Source of the DNA: Bacteroidales bacterium KHT7
GTDB taxonomy: Bacteria; Bacteroidota; Bacteroidia; Bacteroidales; Bacteroidaceae
Direction of reading: 5' to 3'
Length of the DNA stretch: 39,461 nucleotides
Assembly: GCA_900102385.1 (NCBI GenBank)
Contig: FNBQ01000026.1
Coordinates: forward strand, 13,562 to 53,022
Under the pieces are notes generated by a model, which did not search any database, was not told the origin of the DNA, and worked only from the letters and a program-made list of their open reading frames with translations. Made by a program: the position numbers and the translations under genes. Within the stretch, counting starts at the first letter, position 1. Every line of letters starts with the position of its first letter. Below, one piece after another: positions 1-7,334 of this stretch.

Positions 1-87
1 ATTCAGAGTCAATCATTAGCACTTTTCGCTTATATTTTCATAGGCTCCGAATACTTATCTGAACATTATGTAAGGCAAAATTTCTAA
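1..87 (+). CDS. C-terminal fragment of an unidentified ORF (possibly a transposase)
   Basis: The frame is open from the first base of the window to a TAA at 85-87, giving 28 residues that end HYVRQNF. No family is recognisable from so short a piece. The reason to think of a transposase is that the stop codon lies inside a 17-base string (84-100) that is repeated exactly, also across the stop codon, at the end of the IS1380-type transposase at the other end of the window. The start lies outside the window. It could equally be a chance open frame. Confidence 0.25.
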   Translation: MQSQSLALFAYIFIGSEYLSEHYVRQNF

Positions 88-100
88 TGACCGATTTGGG
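84..100 (+). repeat. 17-base motif shared with the IS1380 end at 39106-39122
   Basis: CTAATGACCGATTTGGG occurs here on the plus strand and on the minus strand at 39122-39106. In both places TAA is the stop of the upstream frame and the sequence diverges right after GGG. This is what two related IS ends inserted at different sites would look like. Calling it an IS terminus is inference; the other end of neither element is in the window. Confidence 0.45.
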
Positions 101-186
101 TTTAACATTAACATCCTCAACTTTCCACAAATAATTCATCAAGAAAAACATCTTTTACAAAAGCATTTGTATTCACAATACTACAA

Positions 187-236
187 AAAAGCGAAGCGCA
201 CACTTTCCATAACGAAAAAATGTACGCTTCGCTTTT
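187..236 (-). terminator. Rho-independent terminator after aroC
   Basis: A 12-bp perfect stem (187-198 with 225-236), extended to 16 bp with one mismatch (187-202 with 221-236), is followed on the minus strand by a T-run. It sits 17 bases past the aroC stop and closes the long minus-strand gene run. Confidence 0.8.
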
Positions 237-253
237 ATATTCAATTCTGATAT

Positions 254-1330
254 TTACAAGTGCGTTGTCTTGTTCATAAGATAATAGTCGAGGATTGTCA
301 TTGCAGCCATTGCCTCGACCACCGGCACGGCACGCGGAAGAACGCATGGGTCGTGACGACCACGAGCCTTTACTATCGTGTCGTTTCCGTTGATGTCTAC
401 CGTATCTTGCTCGAACAAAAGCGTTGCAACCGGCTTGAAGGCAACACGGAAGTAAATGTCCTGTCCGTTGCTTATTCCACCCTGAATGCCGCCGCTATGG
501 TTGGTGCGGGTATTTATGTGTCCGCCATCGTTAAAGAAGCGGTCGTTCTGCTCGCTGCCGCGCTGCTCCAGTCCGTCGAAACCCTCGCCATACTCAAAGC
601 CCTTAACGGCGTTTATGCTGAGCATTGCTCCGCCAAGAGCCGCATGAAGTTTTCCGAAGGCAGGCTCGCCTAGTCCTACAGGGCAGCCCTTTATAACACA
701 AGTAATTGTTCCGCCAATGGTATCGCCCTGCGCCTTTACTTCCGAAATAAGAGTCTCCATCTGGGCAGCCTTTTCGACATCCGGACAACGCACAATGTTA
801 CTTTCGGTCTGAGCAAGGTCGTACAAATGGTAATCGCGCTGAAGGGCTATGCCGCCAACCTGCGACGTGTAGGCAATCACCTCTACGCCCAACTGTCTGA
901 GAGCGAGTTTTGCCAACGCACCGCCAACACATCGCGAGATTGTTTCGCGCGCCGACGAACGTCCTCCGCCACGATGGTCGCGTATTCCGTACTTCATGAA
1001 GTAGGTATAGTCGGCATGAGACGGACGGAACAGTCCTCGCAGATTCTCGTAGTCGCTGCTGTGCTGATTGGTATTTCGCACAATGAACCCTATCGGACAG
1101 CCTGTGCTCTTGCCCTCGAAGATGCCGCTCAGAAACTCAACGCGGTCTGCCTCCTTGCGGTCGGTGGTTATCTTGCTCTGTCCCGGCTTGCGGCGGTCGA
1201 GTTCGTGCTGAACAAAGTCCTCATCGACCTCTATGCCTGCCGGAAATCCGTCGATAACACCGCCCACGGCAGCACCGTGGCTCTCGCCAAAGGTTGTTAC
1301 TCTAAAAATATTACCAAATGTATTGCTCAT
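254..1330 (-). CDS. aroC: Chorismate synthase
   Basis: Makes chorismate from 5-enolpyruvylshikimate-3-phosphate, the last common step of aromatic amino acid, folate and quinone synthesis, using reduced FMN in the cytoplasm. The 358-residue protein has the family hallmarks in order: the N-terminal TFGESHG motif, RPSHADYT followed by [18 protein letters not shown] in the middle, and [13 protein letters not shown] near the C-terminus. Length is typical and no key residue looks altered. It is the last gene of the minus-strand run, 42 bases after slyD, and is followed by a strong hairpin terminator. The ATG at 1328-1330 begins exactly at the conserved N-terminus of the family. Confidence 0.97.
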   Translation of the reverse strand: MSNTFGNIFRVTTFGESHGAAVGGVIDGFPAGIEVDEDFVQHELDRRKPGQSKITTDRKEADRVEFLSGIFEGKSTGCPIGFIVRNTNQHSSDYENLRGLFRPSHADYTYFMKYGIRDHRGGGRSSARETISRCVGGALAKLALRQLGVEVIAYTSQVGGIALQRDYHLYDLAQTESNIVRCPDVEKAAQMETLISEVKAQGDTIGGTITCVIKGCPVGLGEPAFGKLHAALGGAMLSINAVKGFEYGEGFDGLEQRGSEQNDRFFNDGGHINTRTNHSGGIQGGISNGQDIYFRVAFKPVATLLFEQDTVDINGNDTIVKARGRHDPCVLPRAVPVVEAMAAMTILDYYLMNKTTHL

Positions 1331-1372
1331 TTTATGTTTGCTTATGTTGTGTACTCGCTTTGTGTGCCGTTT

Positions 1373-1942
1373 TTACTTGCAACCGCCGCAACCGCCTTCG
1401 CAGCCACCCTCGCAGTCGCCGCCGCCACATCCGCCGCAGCCTCCACAACCGCCGCTCATGGCATTAACAAAACTTGCAATTTCTTCGTTCGAAGCATCGC
1501 GAAGTTCGGAAATATTGCCCTTGAAGTTAAGGTCGAAACCAGCCAGAGGGTGATTGAGGTCTACAACAACCTTGTCAGCCTTCACTTCTGATACGGTACC
1601 GTTCATGCGCTGTCCCTCGGCGTTCTGCAAAGGAATAACCTGTCCGGGACGTACATACTCGCTGTCGAACTTGCCATCAATCTCGAAAATCTTCTTGTCG
1701 AGCTCAACAACAGCCTCTTCCATGAATTCACCGTAAGCATCCTCGCTTGCGATAGTAAAGTCGAAGTCGTCGCCTTTCTGCTTAGCCAGAATCTCGCTCT
1801 CAAACTTGTCGAGCGTGAATCCCATTCCCGAAATGAACTGGAAAGGATGTCCTGCCGGAGTTTCCTCGAAAAGTTCAACCTCGCCTTCGCTATTCTTTGT
1901 GTAAAGTTTGTAAGAAACCGCTACATATTTGTTATCTGCCAT
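1373..1942 (-). CDS. slyD: FKBP-type peptidyl-prolyl isomerase, SlyD-like, with Cys/Gly-rich tail
   Basis: Predicted cytoplasmic prolyl isomerase and chaperone of the SlyD group. The FKBP domain with its inserted chaperone flap covers roughly residues 1-155 (recognisable segments around GHPFQFISG, EDAYGE and NHPLAGFDL). The last 26 residues are almost only Gly and Cys: seven cysteines in GGC-type repeats. In SlyD of enterobacteria the metal-binding tail is His-rich; here it is Cys-rich, so binding of nickel, zinc or copper is likely but not shown. It lies 27 bases after the HAD gene and 42 bases before aroC, in the same direction. Regulation is probably by the shared upstream promoter. Confidence 0.9.
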   Translation of the reverse strand: MADNKYVAVSYKLYTKNSEGEVELFEETPAGHPFQFISGMGFTLDKFESEILAKQKGDDFDFTIASEDAYGEFMEEAVVELDKKIFEIDGKFDSEYVRPGQVIPLQNAEGQRMNGTVSEVKADKVVVDLNHPLAGFDLNFKGNISELRDASNEEIASFVNAMSGGCGGCGGCGGGDCEGGCEGGCGGCK

Positions 1943-1969
1943 CTTTTGAATATATTGTTAAATAATTAG

Positions 1970-2683
1970 TTACAACTTTGACGGGAGTTGTTCAAGGTCA
2001 GTGATGATGATGTCTGGCACCGACTCGTCAATCTCCTCGTTGCCCCAGCCTTCGCCCTTGAGCCATGCCGTCTTGCAGCCGATAGACTTAGCCGGTACGA
2101 TGTCCTTGCTGAACGAATCGCCCACAACAAGCACCTCCTCTGGCTTCAGGCCGAGAGCCTCAACACCGAGAGCGTAGATTTTTGGGTCGGGCTTACGAAC
2201 GCCAACGATAGCCGACTCGATAACAGCCTTGAAATATGGCTCAAGACCGAAATCATCGAGAATGGCGTTGATGTTTCCGTAGAAGTTCGAAACAAGCACC
2301 ACCGGATACTTGTCTGCCACCTCGGCAACGACAGCCTTCGTTGTGTCGAGAACATTCAGCACATAGTCGTTGCACAACCCGGCAATCTTATCAGTAAACT
2401 CGCGTCGTTCAGCGTCCGACACGTTCCAATACTCTTTGTGTACAAGGAACTCGGTCTCGACCGTAATCTTTGACTGGAGCACCTGTATAAACTTGTAATA
2501 AGGCTTTATGAGAGGGAACTTAGCCAATGTACGCTCTCCGTGAACATAAGCCTCTCTGAACTGCTCTTTGGTTACAGGAACGCCTGCTTCCTGATACTTC
2601 TCCCAAAGCACTTCTGCCCAATGACGACTATTGGTATCGATTGTACCACCATAGTCAAAAATAATTCCTTTTAAATTTTCCAT
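1970..2683 (-). CDS. HAD-superfamily hydrolase
   Basis: A 237-residue haloacid-dehalogenase-type hydrolase, probably a phosphatase. Motif I is DYGGT (residues 10-14), with the nucleophile Asp but Gly where most phosphatases have the second, acid/base Asp. Motif II is LVSNFYGN, motif III the Lys in VRKPDPK, and motif IV VVGDSFSKD. A cap domain lies between motifs I and II. I chose the ATG at 2681-2683 because the longer frame needs a TTG start and runs into the preceding gene; this start lies 7 bases after that gene's stop. As the fifth gene after a nucleotidyltransferase, ATP-grasp and CDP-alcohol phosphatidyltransferase it could remove a phosphate from a phospholipid head group, but that is inference from position only. 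Confidence 0.88.
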   Translation of the reverse strand: MENLKGIIFDYGGTIDTNSRHWAEVLWEKYQEAGVPVTKEQFREAYVHGERTLAKFPLIKPYYKFIQVLQSKITVETEFLVHKEYWNVSDAERREFTDKIAGLCNDYVLNVLDTTKAVVAEVADKYPVVLVSNFYGNINAILDDFGLEPYFKAVIESAIVGVRKPDPKIYALGVEALGLKPEEVLVVGDSFSKDIVPAKSIGCKTAWLKGEGWGNEEIDESVPDIIITDLEQLPSKL

Positions 2684-2690
2684 ATTTGTA

Positions 2691-3680
2691 TTATTTAGTA
2701 CGGTTACCAACTTTCATCAACGACATTCCGATTACGGTCCAGATAAGCTCTCTTACTCGGCAGATAAGCCCCACAAAGAAGCCGTAGCCTGCCGGAATTG
2801 CCAATCCTTTGGCAGAGAGGGCGAATCCGCCTTCGCGACCGCCAACCTGCATCGGAATAAAAAACAGCATGTTTGCAAAAAGCGACGTGAATGCCATGAT
2901 ATATATGCACTGAACGTAACTTATGTCTGAATTAAATATCTGCAAGATGAAGAACACTTCAGAACAGCCTATTATCCTGCCGAAATACTCGAGCGCGAGC
3001 GTTGCAACGAACGTGCCTCGGCTCTGACTGTGCAACTGCGCTATCTGCGCATCAATCTGCCTTAGGTTCTCCTCTTTCTCCTCGATGAAGCGGCGCGCCC
3101 AGTTCTTTACGAACGGAACGTGTGTCAGCAACTTTATTGCCTTGTAACTGATGCCCACCTTGTATCCCTTTATGAAAAAGTAGATTACAAGCACGCAGAA
3201 CGCTCCCACAACAGCAAGCAGAACGGCAAAACTGGCATCGTAACTCTCGAGCACGGCAAACAATACCACTGCCGTGAGCCAGAACCAGAAGTGACTGAAA
3301 ACGTGCATCATGGCAAAGAGCAAGACGCTCGATGTGGCGCGGTTCACTCCCACCCACGATTTCAGTTCCATTATCTTATACGGCTCGCTGCCCATCAGTC
3401 CGCAAGGCGTGGCGCTGTTAAGGGCAAACGATGTTACCGTTATCTTGTACAACTTCCAGAAGGGCATAGTAAACTCGCCGCTCGACTTCAGAAGCAACAG
3501 CCATGTGCATGTGTTCATTGCGTAGAGAAATGCCCACAACAGCATGACGAGCAGAAACCAGTAGCCAGCCATGCTCAGATTCTCCCACACCATGCTGAAA
3601 CTCACATCGAAGGTGAGCAGCATAACCACAATGGCAACGATGCCAATGACAAAGAAGATATTCCGTGCCTTATTCGACAT
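2691..3680 (-). CDS. Flippase-like membrane protein (LPG synthase TM-region family, UPF0104)
   Basis: A 329-residue polytopic inner-membrane protein with about seven to eight hydrophobic segments from near the N-terminus (FFVIGIVAIVVMLLTF) to the end. It resembles the lysylphosphatidylglycerol synthase transmembrane family (PF03706), whose members handle or move lipids. The QVGGREGGFALSAKG stretch near residues 275-290 is typical of this family. It has no soluble aminoacyl-transferase domain, so it is not a complete MprF. The ATG at 3678-3680 overlaps the end of the CDP-alcohol phosphatidyltransferase gene by 11 bases, which implies translational coupling and a linked role, perhaps moving the lipid made by that enzyme. 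The actual substrate cannot be read from sequence. Confidence 0.8.
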   Translation of the reverse strand: MSNKARNIFFVIGIVAIVVMLLTFDVSFSMVWENLSMAGYWFLLVMLLWAFLYAMNTCTWLLLLKSSGEFTMPFWKLYKITVTSFALNSATPCGLMGSEPYKIMELKSWVGVNRATSSVLLFAMMHVFSHFWFWLTAVVLFAVLESYDASFAVLLAVVGAFCVLVIYFFIKGYKVGISYKAIKLLTHVPFVKNWARRFIEEKEENLRQIDAQIAQLHSQSRGTFVATLALEYFGRIIGCSEVFFILQIFNSDISYVQCIYIMAFTSLFANMLFFIPMQVGGREGGFALSAKGLAIPAGYGFFVGLICRVRELIWTVIGMSLMKVGNRTK

Positions 3681-4644
3681 AGTTGTCAATATTTTCAAGA
3701 AGACGCTTGCACAACTTCTCGTGCTGATGGCGCATGTGAAGAAGAATTGCCACGAGAACCGTCATCTCGAACGCAAAATACAGCCAAGGCAGATTTACCA
3801 GACACGCAATGTAGAGCACCGTAGCGCGCGTGTTGTGAGTTAGTATGTTAGTCCACTTCATGAGCGGACGGCTGCCTTCAAGAAAATCGTTTACGAAAGC
3901 CGAAGGAATGTTCACGCCCTTCTTTATCCACTTCTCCGAGATGGCTTTGTACAGAGCCTGCCAGTTCTTTGTTGCGCCCTCCTGCTGCTGAGTGTAGTTG
4001 GCATATCCCCAAGCAAAGAGATTCTCGAGAAGATGACCGCTCCACGGCTGGTTCTTGTACTTGCTGCGCCACTCGTCGCTTGTATCGAACTCGCTTCCAT
4101 CCTCGCCCTTCAGAAAGAAAAGATGGATGTTGCGGTAATAGTCGGCAAGCGAACACTGATAGCGATGGCACACCATTCCAGAGAATGCAGCAACGAAGAA
4201 GATGCTGAAAGACCACACGTGACCGTCCCAGAACGGAATCTCGTTATCCATGAGTCGGAGGCACACGGCAATGTAGATGACGTAGAACCACACATCGCCC
4301 GACAATCCATCGAGGATTCTGCCAAGGCGCGACTTTTTGCCCGTCATTCTCGCCAACTGTCCGTCGGCACTATCGTAGAAGTTTGCCAGCGTAAGCAGCA
4401 GACAGCCCAGCACGTTGATGGCAAACCAATGCGGAGTTACATCGGGGTCGAAATAATAGCACACACCGGCTATCGCTCCGATAAAGATTGACAATATCGT
4501 AACCGTATTTGGATGTACATCAAACTTATTGAAGAACTTAGCCCACCAGAAACCAATTGGACGGTTAAAGTGGATGTCGAACCATTCTTCGGTATCTAAC
4601 GATTTGTATGTACTCTCAACGTTTATTTTTTTGTTTTCACTCAT
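3670..4644 (-). CDS. CDP-alcohol phosphatidyltransferase family protein
   Basis: Inner-membrane enzyme expected to transfer a phosphate-bearing group from a CDP-alcohol or CDP-diacylglycerol to an acceptor alcohol. The 324-residue protein contains the family signature at residues 91-117: D91, D94-G95, A98-R99, G108 and D112 fit the pattern. The last Asp is one place late: Gly116 sits where the final catalytic Asp is expected and Asp117 follows. Hydrophobic segments surround the motif and fill the C-terminal half. The ATG at 4642-4644 is preferred to a TTG two codons earlier. It lies 10 bases after the ATP-grasp gene and overlaps the flippase-like gene. With the nearby nucleotidyltransferase this recalls pathways that first make a CDP-alcohol and then use it. 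The substrate is unknown. Confidence 0.85.
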   Translation of the reverse strand: MSENKKINVESTYKSLDTEEWFDIHFNRPIGFWWAKFFNKFDVHPNTVTILSIFIGAIAGVCYYFDPDVTPHWFAINVLGCLLLTLANFYDSADGQLARMTGKKSRLGRILDGLSGDVWFYVIYIAVCLRLMDNEIPFWDGHVWSFSIFFVAAFSGMVCHRYQCSLADYYRNIHLFFLKGEDGSEFDTSDEWRSKYKNQPWSGHLLENLFAWGYANYTQQQEGATKNWQALYKAISEKWIKKGVNIPSAFVNDFLEGSRPLMKWTNILTHNTRATVLYIACLVNLPWLYFAFEMTVLVAILLHMRHQHEKLCKRLLENIDNYVE

Positions 4645-4654
4645 TTTCAAATAT

Positions 4655-5500
4655 TTATAACATCTGATGAATTCTTGCCGCTATTGCCTTGGCAGCATCG
4701 TCGCGGCAAGCAGAAAAACTCGGCCAGTCGTTAAAGTCGATAATTCTGATGTCGCCCTCACTGCTCACAACGGCATCTCCGCCGTAAACAGGAACATCGA
4801 TGAGTTTTGCCATATCGTCGCTTATCTGCTTCATACGCTCAACGCTGAACGCGAAGCCGTGCGACTCACCGTTTATAGCCTCCAAGCCAAACTTGCTGTT
4901 CTTTGTCGGAGACGGATAGTACCAATAGAAGAAATCCGTTCCTTCAACACCATAGAACTTAACGAGGTCGCCTGCAAGATGCTCGTTAAGAACGGCACTC
5001 GCAACGCCGCGCAACTTGAAACTATGCAGAACGCCGACGGCTTCCTCGGTACTCGTAACAAAACTGACATCTTCCTTTATCTGCGCACAGCCGTCGCCAC
5101 GCTTTATCCAGCATGGATAAGAGGCATCGCGCAAACTATCGGCATCAATCTCAGCACCATCGAGCACGATAATCGCGCTCTTTGGCGATGGCAGCCCCGA
5201 AGCAATCACCTTCTCGGTGAGCGGACGGCGGATGCAGTTGGCTATGCCGTAGCCCGAATTTACGACCTTTGTGCCACAATCCTCGGCTTTCTGCAATTTA
5301 GCCACCGTGTCTTGATGGCGCGCCATATTGAACACAAGTTCAGCACCGCTGAAATCGCCGTGCAGATACTCATTTTCCGAGCACATCACGACTTCGTGCC
5401 CCATCTGGCACAGATTGTCGGCAACGGCGTTGATTATCGCCGTGTCGCTGTCCTGCCGGTTGGGCGAAAATTCCTTGCCTCGGCTAACTCCTAACAGCAT
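4655..5500 (-). CDS. ATP-grasp domain protein
   Basis: A 281-residue protein with ATP-grasp features: a candidate nucleotide-binding lysine in WIKRGDGC in the middle domain and a C-terminal metal-binding segment IIDFNDWPS at about residues 253-261, where related enzymes have Glu/Asp and Asn. Such enzymes usually activate a carboxylate with ATP and join it to an amine, or phosphorylate a small molecule. The exact reaction is not evident. Its start overlaps the nucleotidyltransferase gene by 10 bases and it ends 10 bases before the CDP-alcohol phosphatidyltransferase. This tight packing argues that it acts on the same small molecule, for example by adding an amino acid to a head group (inference). 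Confidence 0.75.
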   Translation of the reverse strand: MLLGVSRGKEFSPNRQDSDTAIINAVADNLCQMGHEVVMCSENEYLHGDFSGAELVFNMARHQDTVAKLQKAEDCGTKVVNSGYGIANCIRRPLTEKVIASGLPSPKSAIIVLDGAEIDADSLRDASYPCWIKRGDGCAQIKEDVSFVTSTEEAVGVLHSFKLRGVASAVLNEHLAGDLVKFYGVEGTDFFYWYYPSPTKNSKFGLEAINGESHGFAFSVERMKQISDDMAKLIDVPVYGGDAVVSSEGDIRIIDFNDWPSFSACRDDAAKAIAARIHQML

Positions 5501-6252
5501 TTTCCGCTCTTATTTAAGAATTCTTCGGCCTTTTCAACATCCGAAATATGATCAACATCGAGAATCTTCGAGAACGCACAAGCCTTCAACTTCAAGCCCG
5601 ATGCCACGAGCTGGCGCTGGAAGTTTCGCATTCGTGCCTGTCCCGACTCGATGCACTGCTCAAGAACACCGATGGCATCGGCACTAAGACAATATATTCC
5701 GCCTGAGATATACTTGCACTCCGATGTTTCGGCTACGCCGCTTTTCTCGAAGTTTCCGAGCGAATCGTGAAAGCCTGTTATCTGCATTTCTGTGTCGGTT
5801 GAGACGTAAAGCGGCTTCTCGTCGTCGATATAGTCGGTCACCGCCATCATGCCGTCGCACTGCGTATTCTTGAACGCCTCGATGTATCGTCCAAACTCAT
5901 CTTCGCGGAAGATTGTATCGACGGTTGTAAGGCAGAATTTCTTGCTGTCTTTCAGCAGCGGACTGAGTTCGTAGAAACTGTGCATGGAACTCGGAGTGGT
6001 CTTGCAAACCACCTGAACAGGCACGTCCAGCCTTTCCTTCAGTTCCAGAACATGCTTTTTTGTTTCCGGATGAATCTCATTAACGATGATGTCTATTTCC
6101 TCGGCACCGTTCTTTGCAAAGATACGCACCAAACGGTCAATCATCGCCTCGCCGTTAAGTTCTATGAGCGGCTTTGGCTTGTCGGCTCCCTCCTGAGACA
6201 GACGAGAACCTTCACCGGCTGCAATTATAGCGAATTTCATCTTATTCGTCAT
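5491..6252 (-). CDS. Sugar-phosphate-type nucleotidyltransferase
   Basis: A 253-residue cytoplasmic NTP transferase. The nucleotide-binding loop is plain at the N-terminus: AAGEGSRLSQ...DKPKPLIELNG, residues about 11-34. A central TVDTIF gives the metal-binding Asp region. Enzymes of this kind join a nucleoside monophosphate (often CMP or UMP) to a phosphorylated sugar or alcohol. The ATG at 6250-6252 overlaps the pdxA-like gene by 11 bases; a second ATG at 6238-6240, which starts directly at MKFAIIAAGEG and lies one base after that gene's stop, is equally possible. Position in front of an ATP-grasp gene and a CDP-alcohol phosphatidyltransferase suggests a CTP-using enzyme that prepares an activated alcohol (inference). 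Confidence 0.85.
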   Translation of the reverse strand: MTNKMKFAIIAAGEGSRLSQEGADKPKPLIELNGEAMIDRLVRIFAKNGAEEIDIIVNEIHPETKKHVLELKERLDVPVQVVCKTTPSSMHSFYELSPLLKDSKKFCLTTVDTIFREDEFGRYIEAFKNTQCDGMMAVTDYIDDEKPLYVSTDTEMQITGFHDSLGNFEKSGVAETSECKYISGGIYCLSADAIGVLEQCIESGQARMRNFQRQLVASGLKLKACAFSKILDVDHISDVEKAEEFLNKSGKCC

Positions 6253-7312
6253 CTGTTTGCTGCAACTTCAACTTGTCGCTGTCATCACGCTTCTCGAAAT
6301 ATTGTTTTCTGAGCGGATGCGCGTGCGCATGCTCGTCGCGTATGCGATTTCGGCAGATATCTATAGCCGAATAGATTGCCATTCGGAGCGACTGCTCGTT
6401 GGCTACATTCTTTCCAGCAATGTCGTAACAAACGCCGTGAGACGGTGCTGTACGGACGATTGGCAGTCCGGCGGTGTACTCAAAGCAATCGTCGGTTGCA
6501 AGAGCCTTGAACGGAGCAAGACCTTGATCGTAGTACATTGCAAGCACCGCGTCGAAATGCGTGTAGATTCCATTTGCAAAGAAATCGTCTGCCGGATAAG
6601 GACCGAAGCACTGGATGTTCTTGCCAACCATGCTGTCGATTGCCGGAGCAATAATCTCGCTTTCCTCAACGCCCATCTCGCCATCATCGGCAAGATTTGG
6701 ATTGAGCGAGAGAACGGCGATGCGCGGATTGTTTATCGTGAAATCCTGCTTCAGCGACTTGAACAGAATCTGTATTTTCTCTTCGATTTTCTCTTTAGTG
6801 ATGTTCTGGACAACGCTGCGCAGAGGCATGTTGTCGGTTACCGAAGCAACCTTCAGACGGTCGTTCATCAGCATGAGCAGAGACTTCTGTCCCTCGCCCA
6901 CCTTCTGCTCAATGTATTCCATCTGTCCGGCAAAGCCCTGGATAAGGTTTCTGTTGAGCGGAAGCGTTACAAGTACATCGAACATGCCGTTCTGATAGTC
7001 CTCTATCGCCATGTCGAGAGCCTTGATGGCGCACTCGCCAGCCTCGGGAGTTGCCGATCCGAACTCTACCTTTACTTCCTCGTCGAAGCATGTAAAAATG
7101 TTCAGTTTGCCTTCCTGCACATCATCTATGTTGTTGATGATGACGTAAGGTGTCTGAATGTCGAGCACCTTGCGATGATATGAGGCAATTTTTGGCGAAC
7201 CGTATATTATTGGTGTACAAAGTTCGAGCATCGTAGGGTCTTCGAATGTCTTGAAGATAACCTCGTATCCAATGCCATTTATGTCACCGTGTGTAATAGC
7301 AACACGAATCAT
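6242..7312 (-). CDS. pdxA: PdxA-like protein lacking the metal and substrate histidines
   Basis: Full-length (356 residues) homologue of 4-hydroxythreonine-4-phosphate dehydrogenase, an enzyme of the DXP-dependent pyridoxal phosphate pathway. The fold signatures are intact (ITHGDINGIGYEV, YIEQKVGEGQKSL, LAPFKAL, AGLPIVRT, YDIAGK, PLRKQYFEKRDD). The catalytic residues are not: the substrate-binding His-Thr is Gln130-Met131, and the three metal-ligand histidines (166, 211 and 266 in E. coli PdxA) are Asn161, Asn206 and Tyr261. All four sites align with a constant offset of five to six residues, so this is not an alignment slip. Normal dehydrogenase activity is therefore unlikely. It follows the DUF4837 gene by 22 bases and overlaps the nucleotidyltransferase gene, so it is translated with the lipid-type cluster. 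The symbol shows homology, not activity. Confidence 0.85.
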   Translation of the reverse strand: MIRVAITHGDINGIGYEVIFKTFEDPTMLELCTPIIYGSPKIASYHRKVLDIQTPYVIINNIDDVQEGKLNIFTCFDEEVKVEFGSATPEAGECAIKALDMAIEDYQNGMFDVLVTLPLNRNLIQGFAGQMEYIEQKVGEGQKSLLMLMNDRLKVASVTDNMPLRSVVQNITKEKIEEKIQILFKSLKQDFTINNPRIAVLSLNPNLADDGEMGVEESEIIAPAIDSMVGKNIQCFGPYPADDFFANGIYTHFDAVLAMYYDQGLAPFKALATDDCFEYTAGLPIVRTAPSHGVCYDIAGKNVANEQSLRMAIYSAIDICRNRIRDEHAHAHPLRKQYFEKRDDSDKLKLQQTDDE

Positions 7313-7334
7313 ATTCTGTATTTTCTGTTAATAT

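Noticed and set aside
1970-2683. HAD protein as a pseudoenzyme because motif I lacks the second Asp
   Set aside because: Gly at this place is found in many working or uncharacterised HAD proteins and the other motifs are intact, so loss of activity cannot be claimed.
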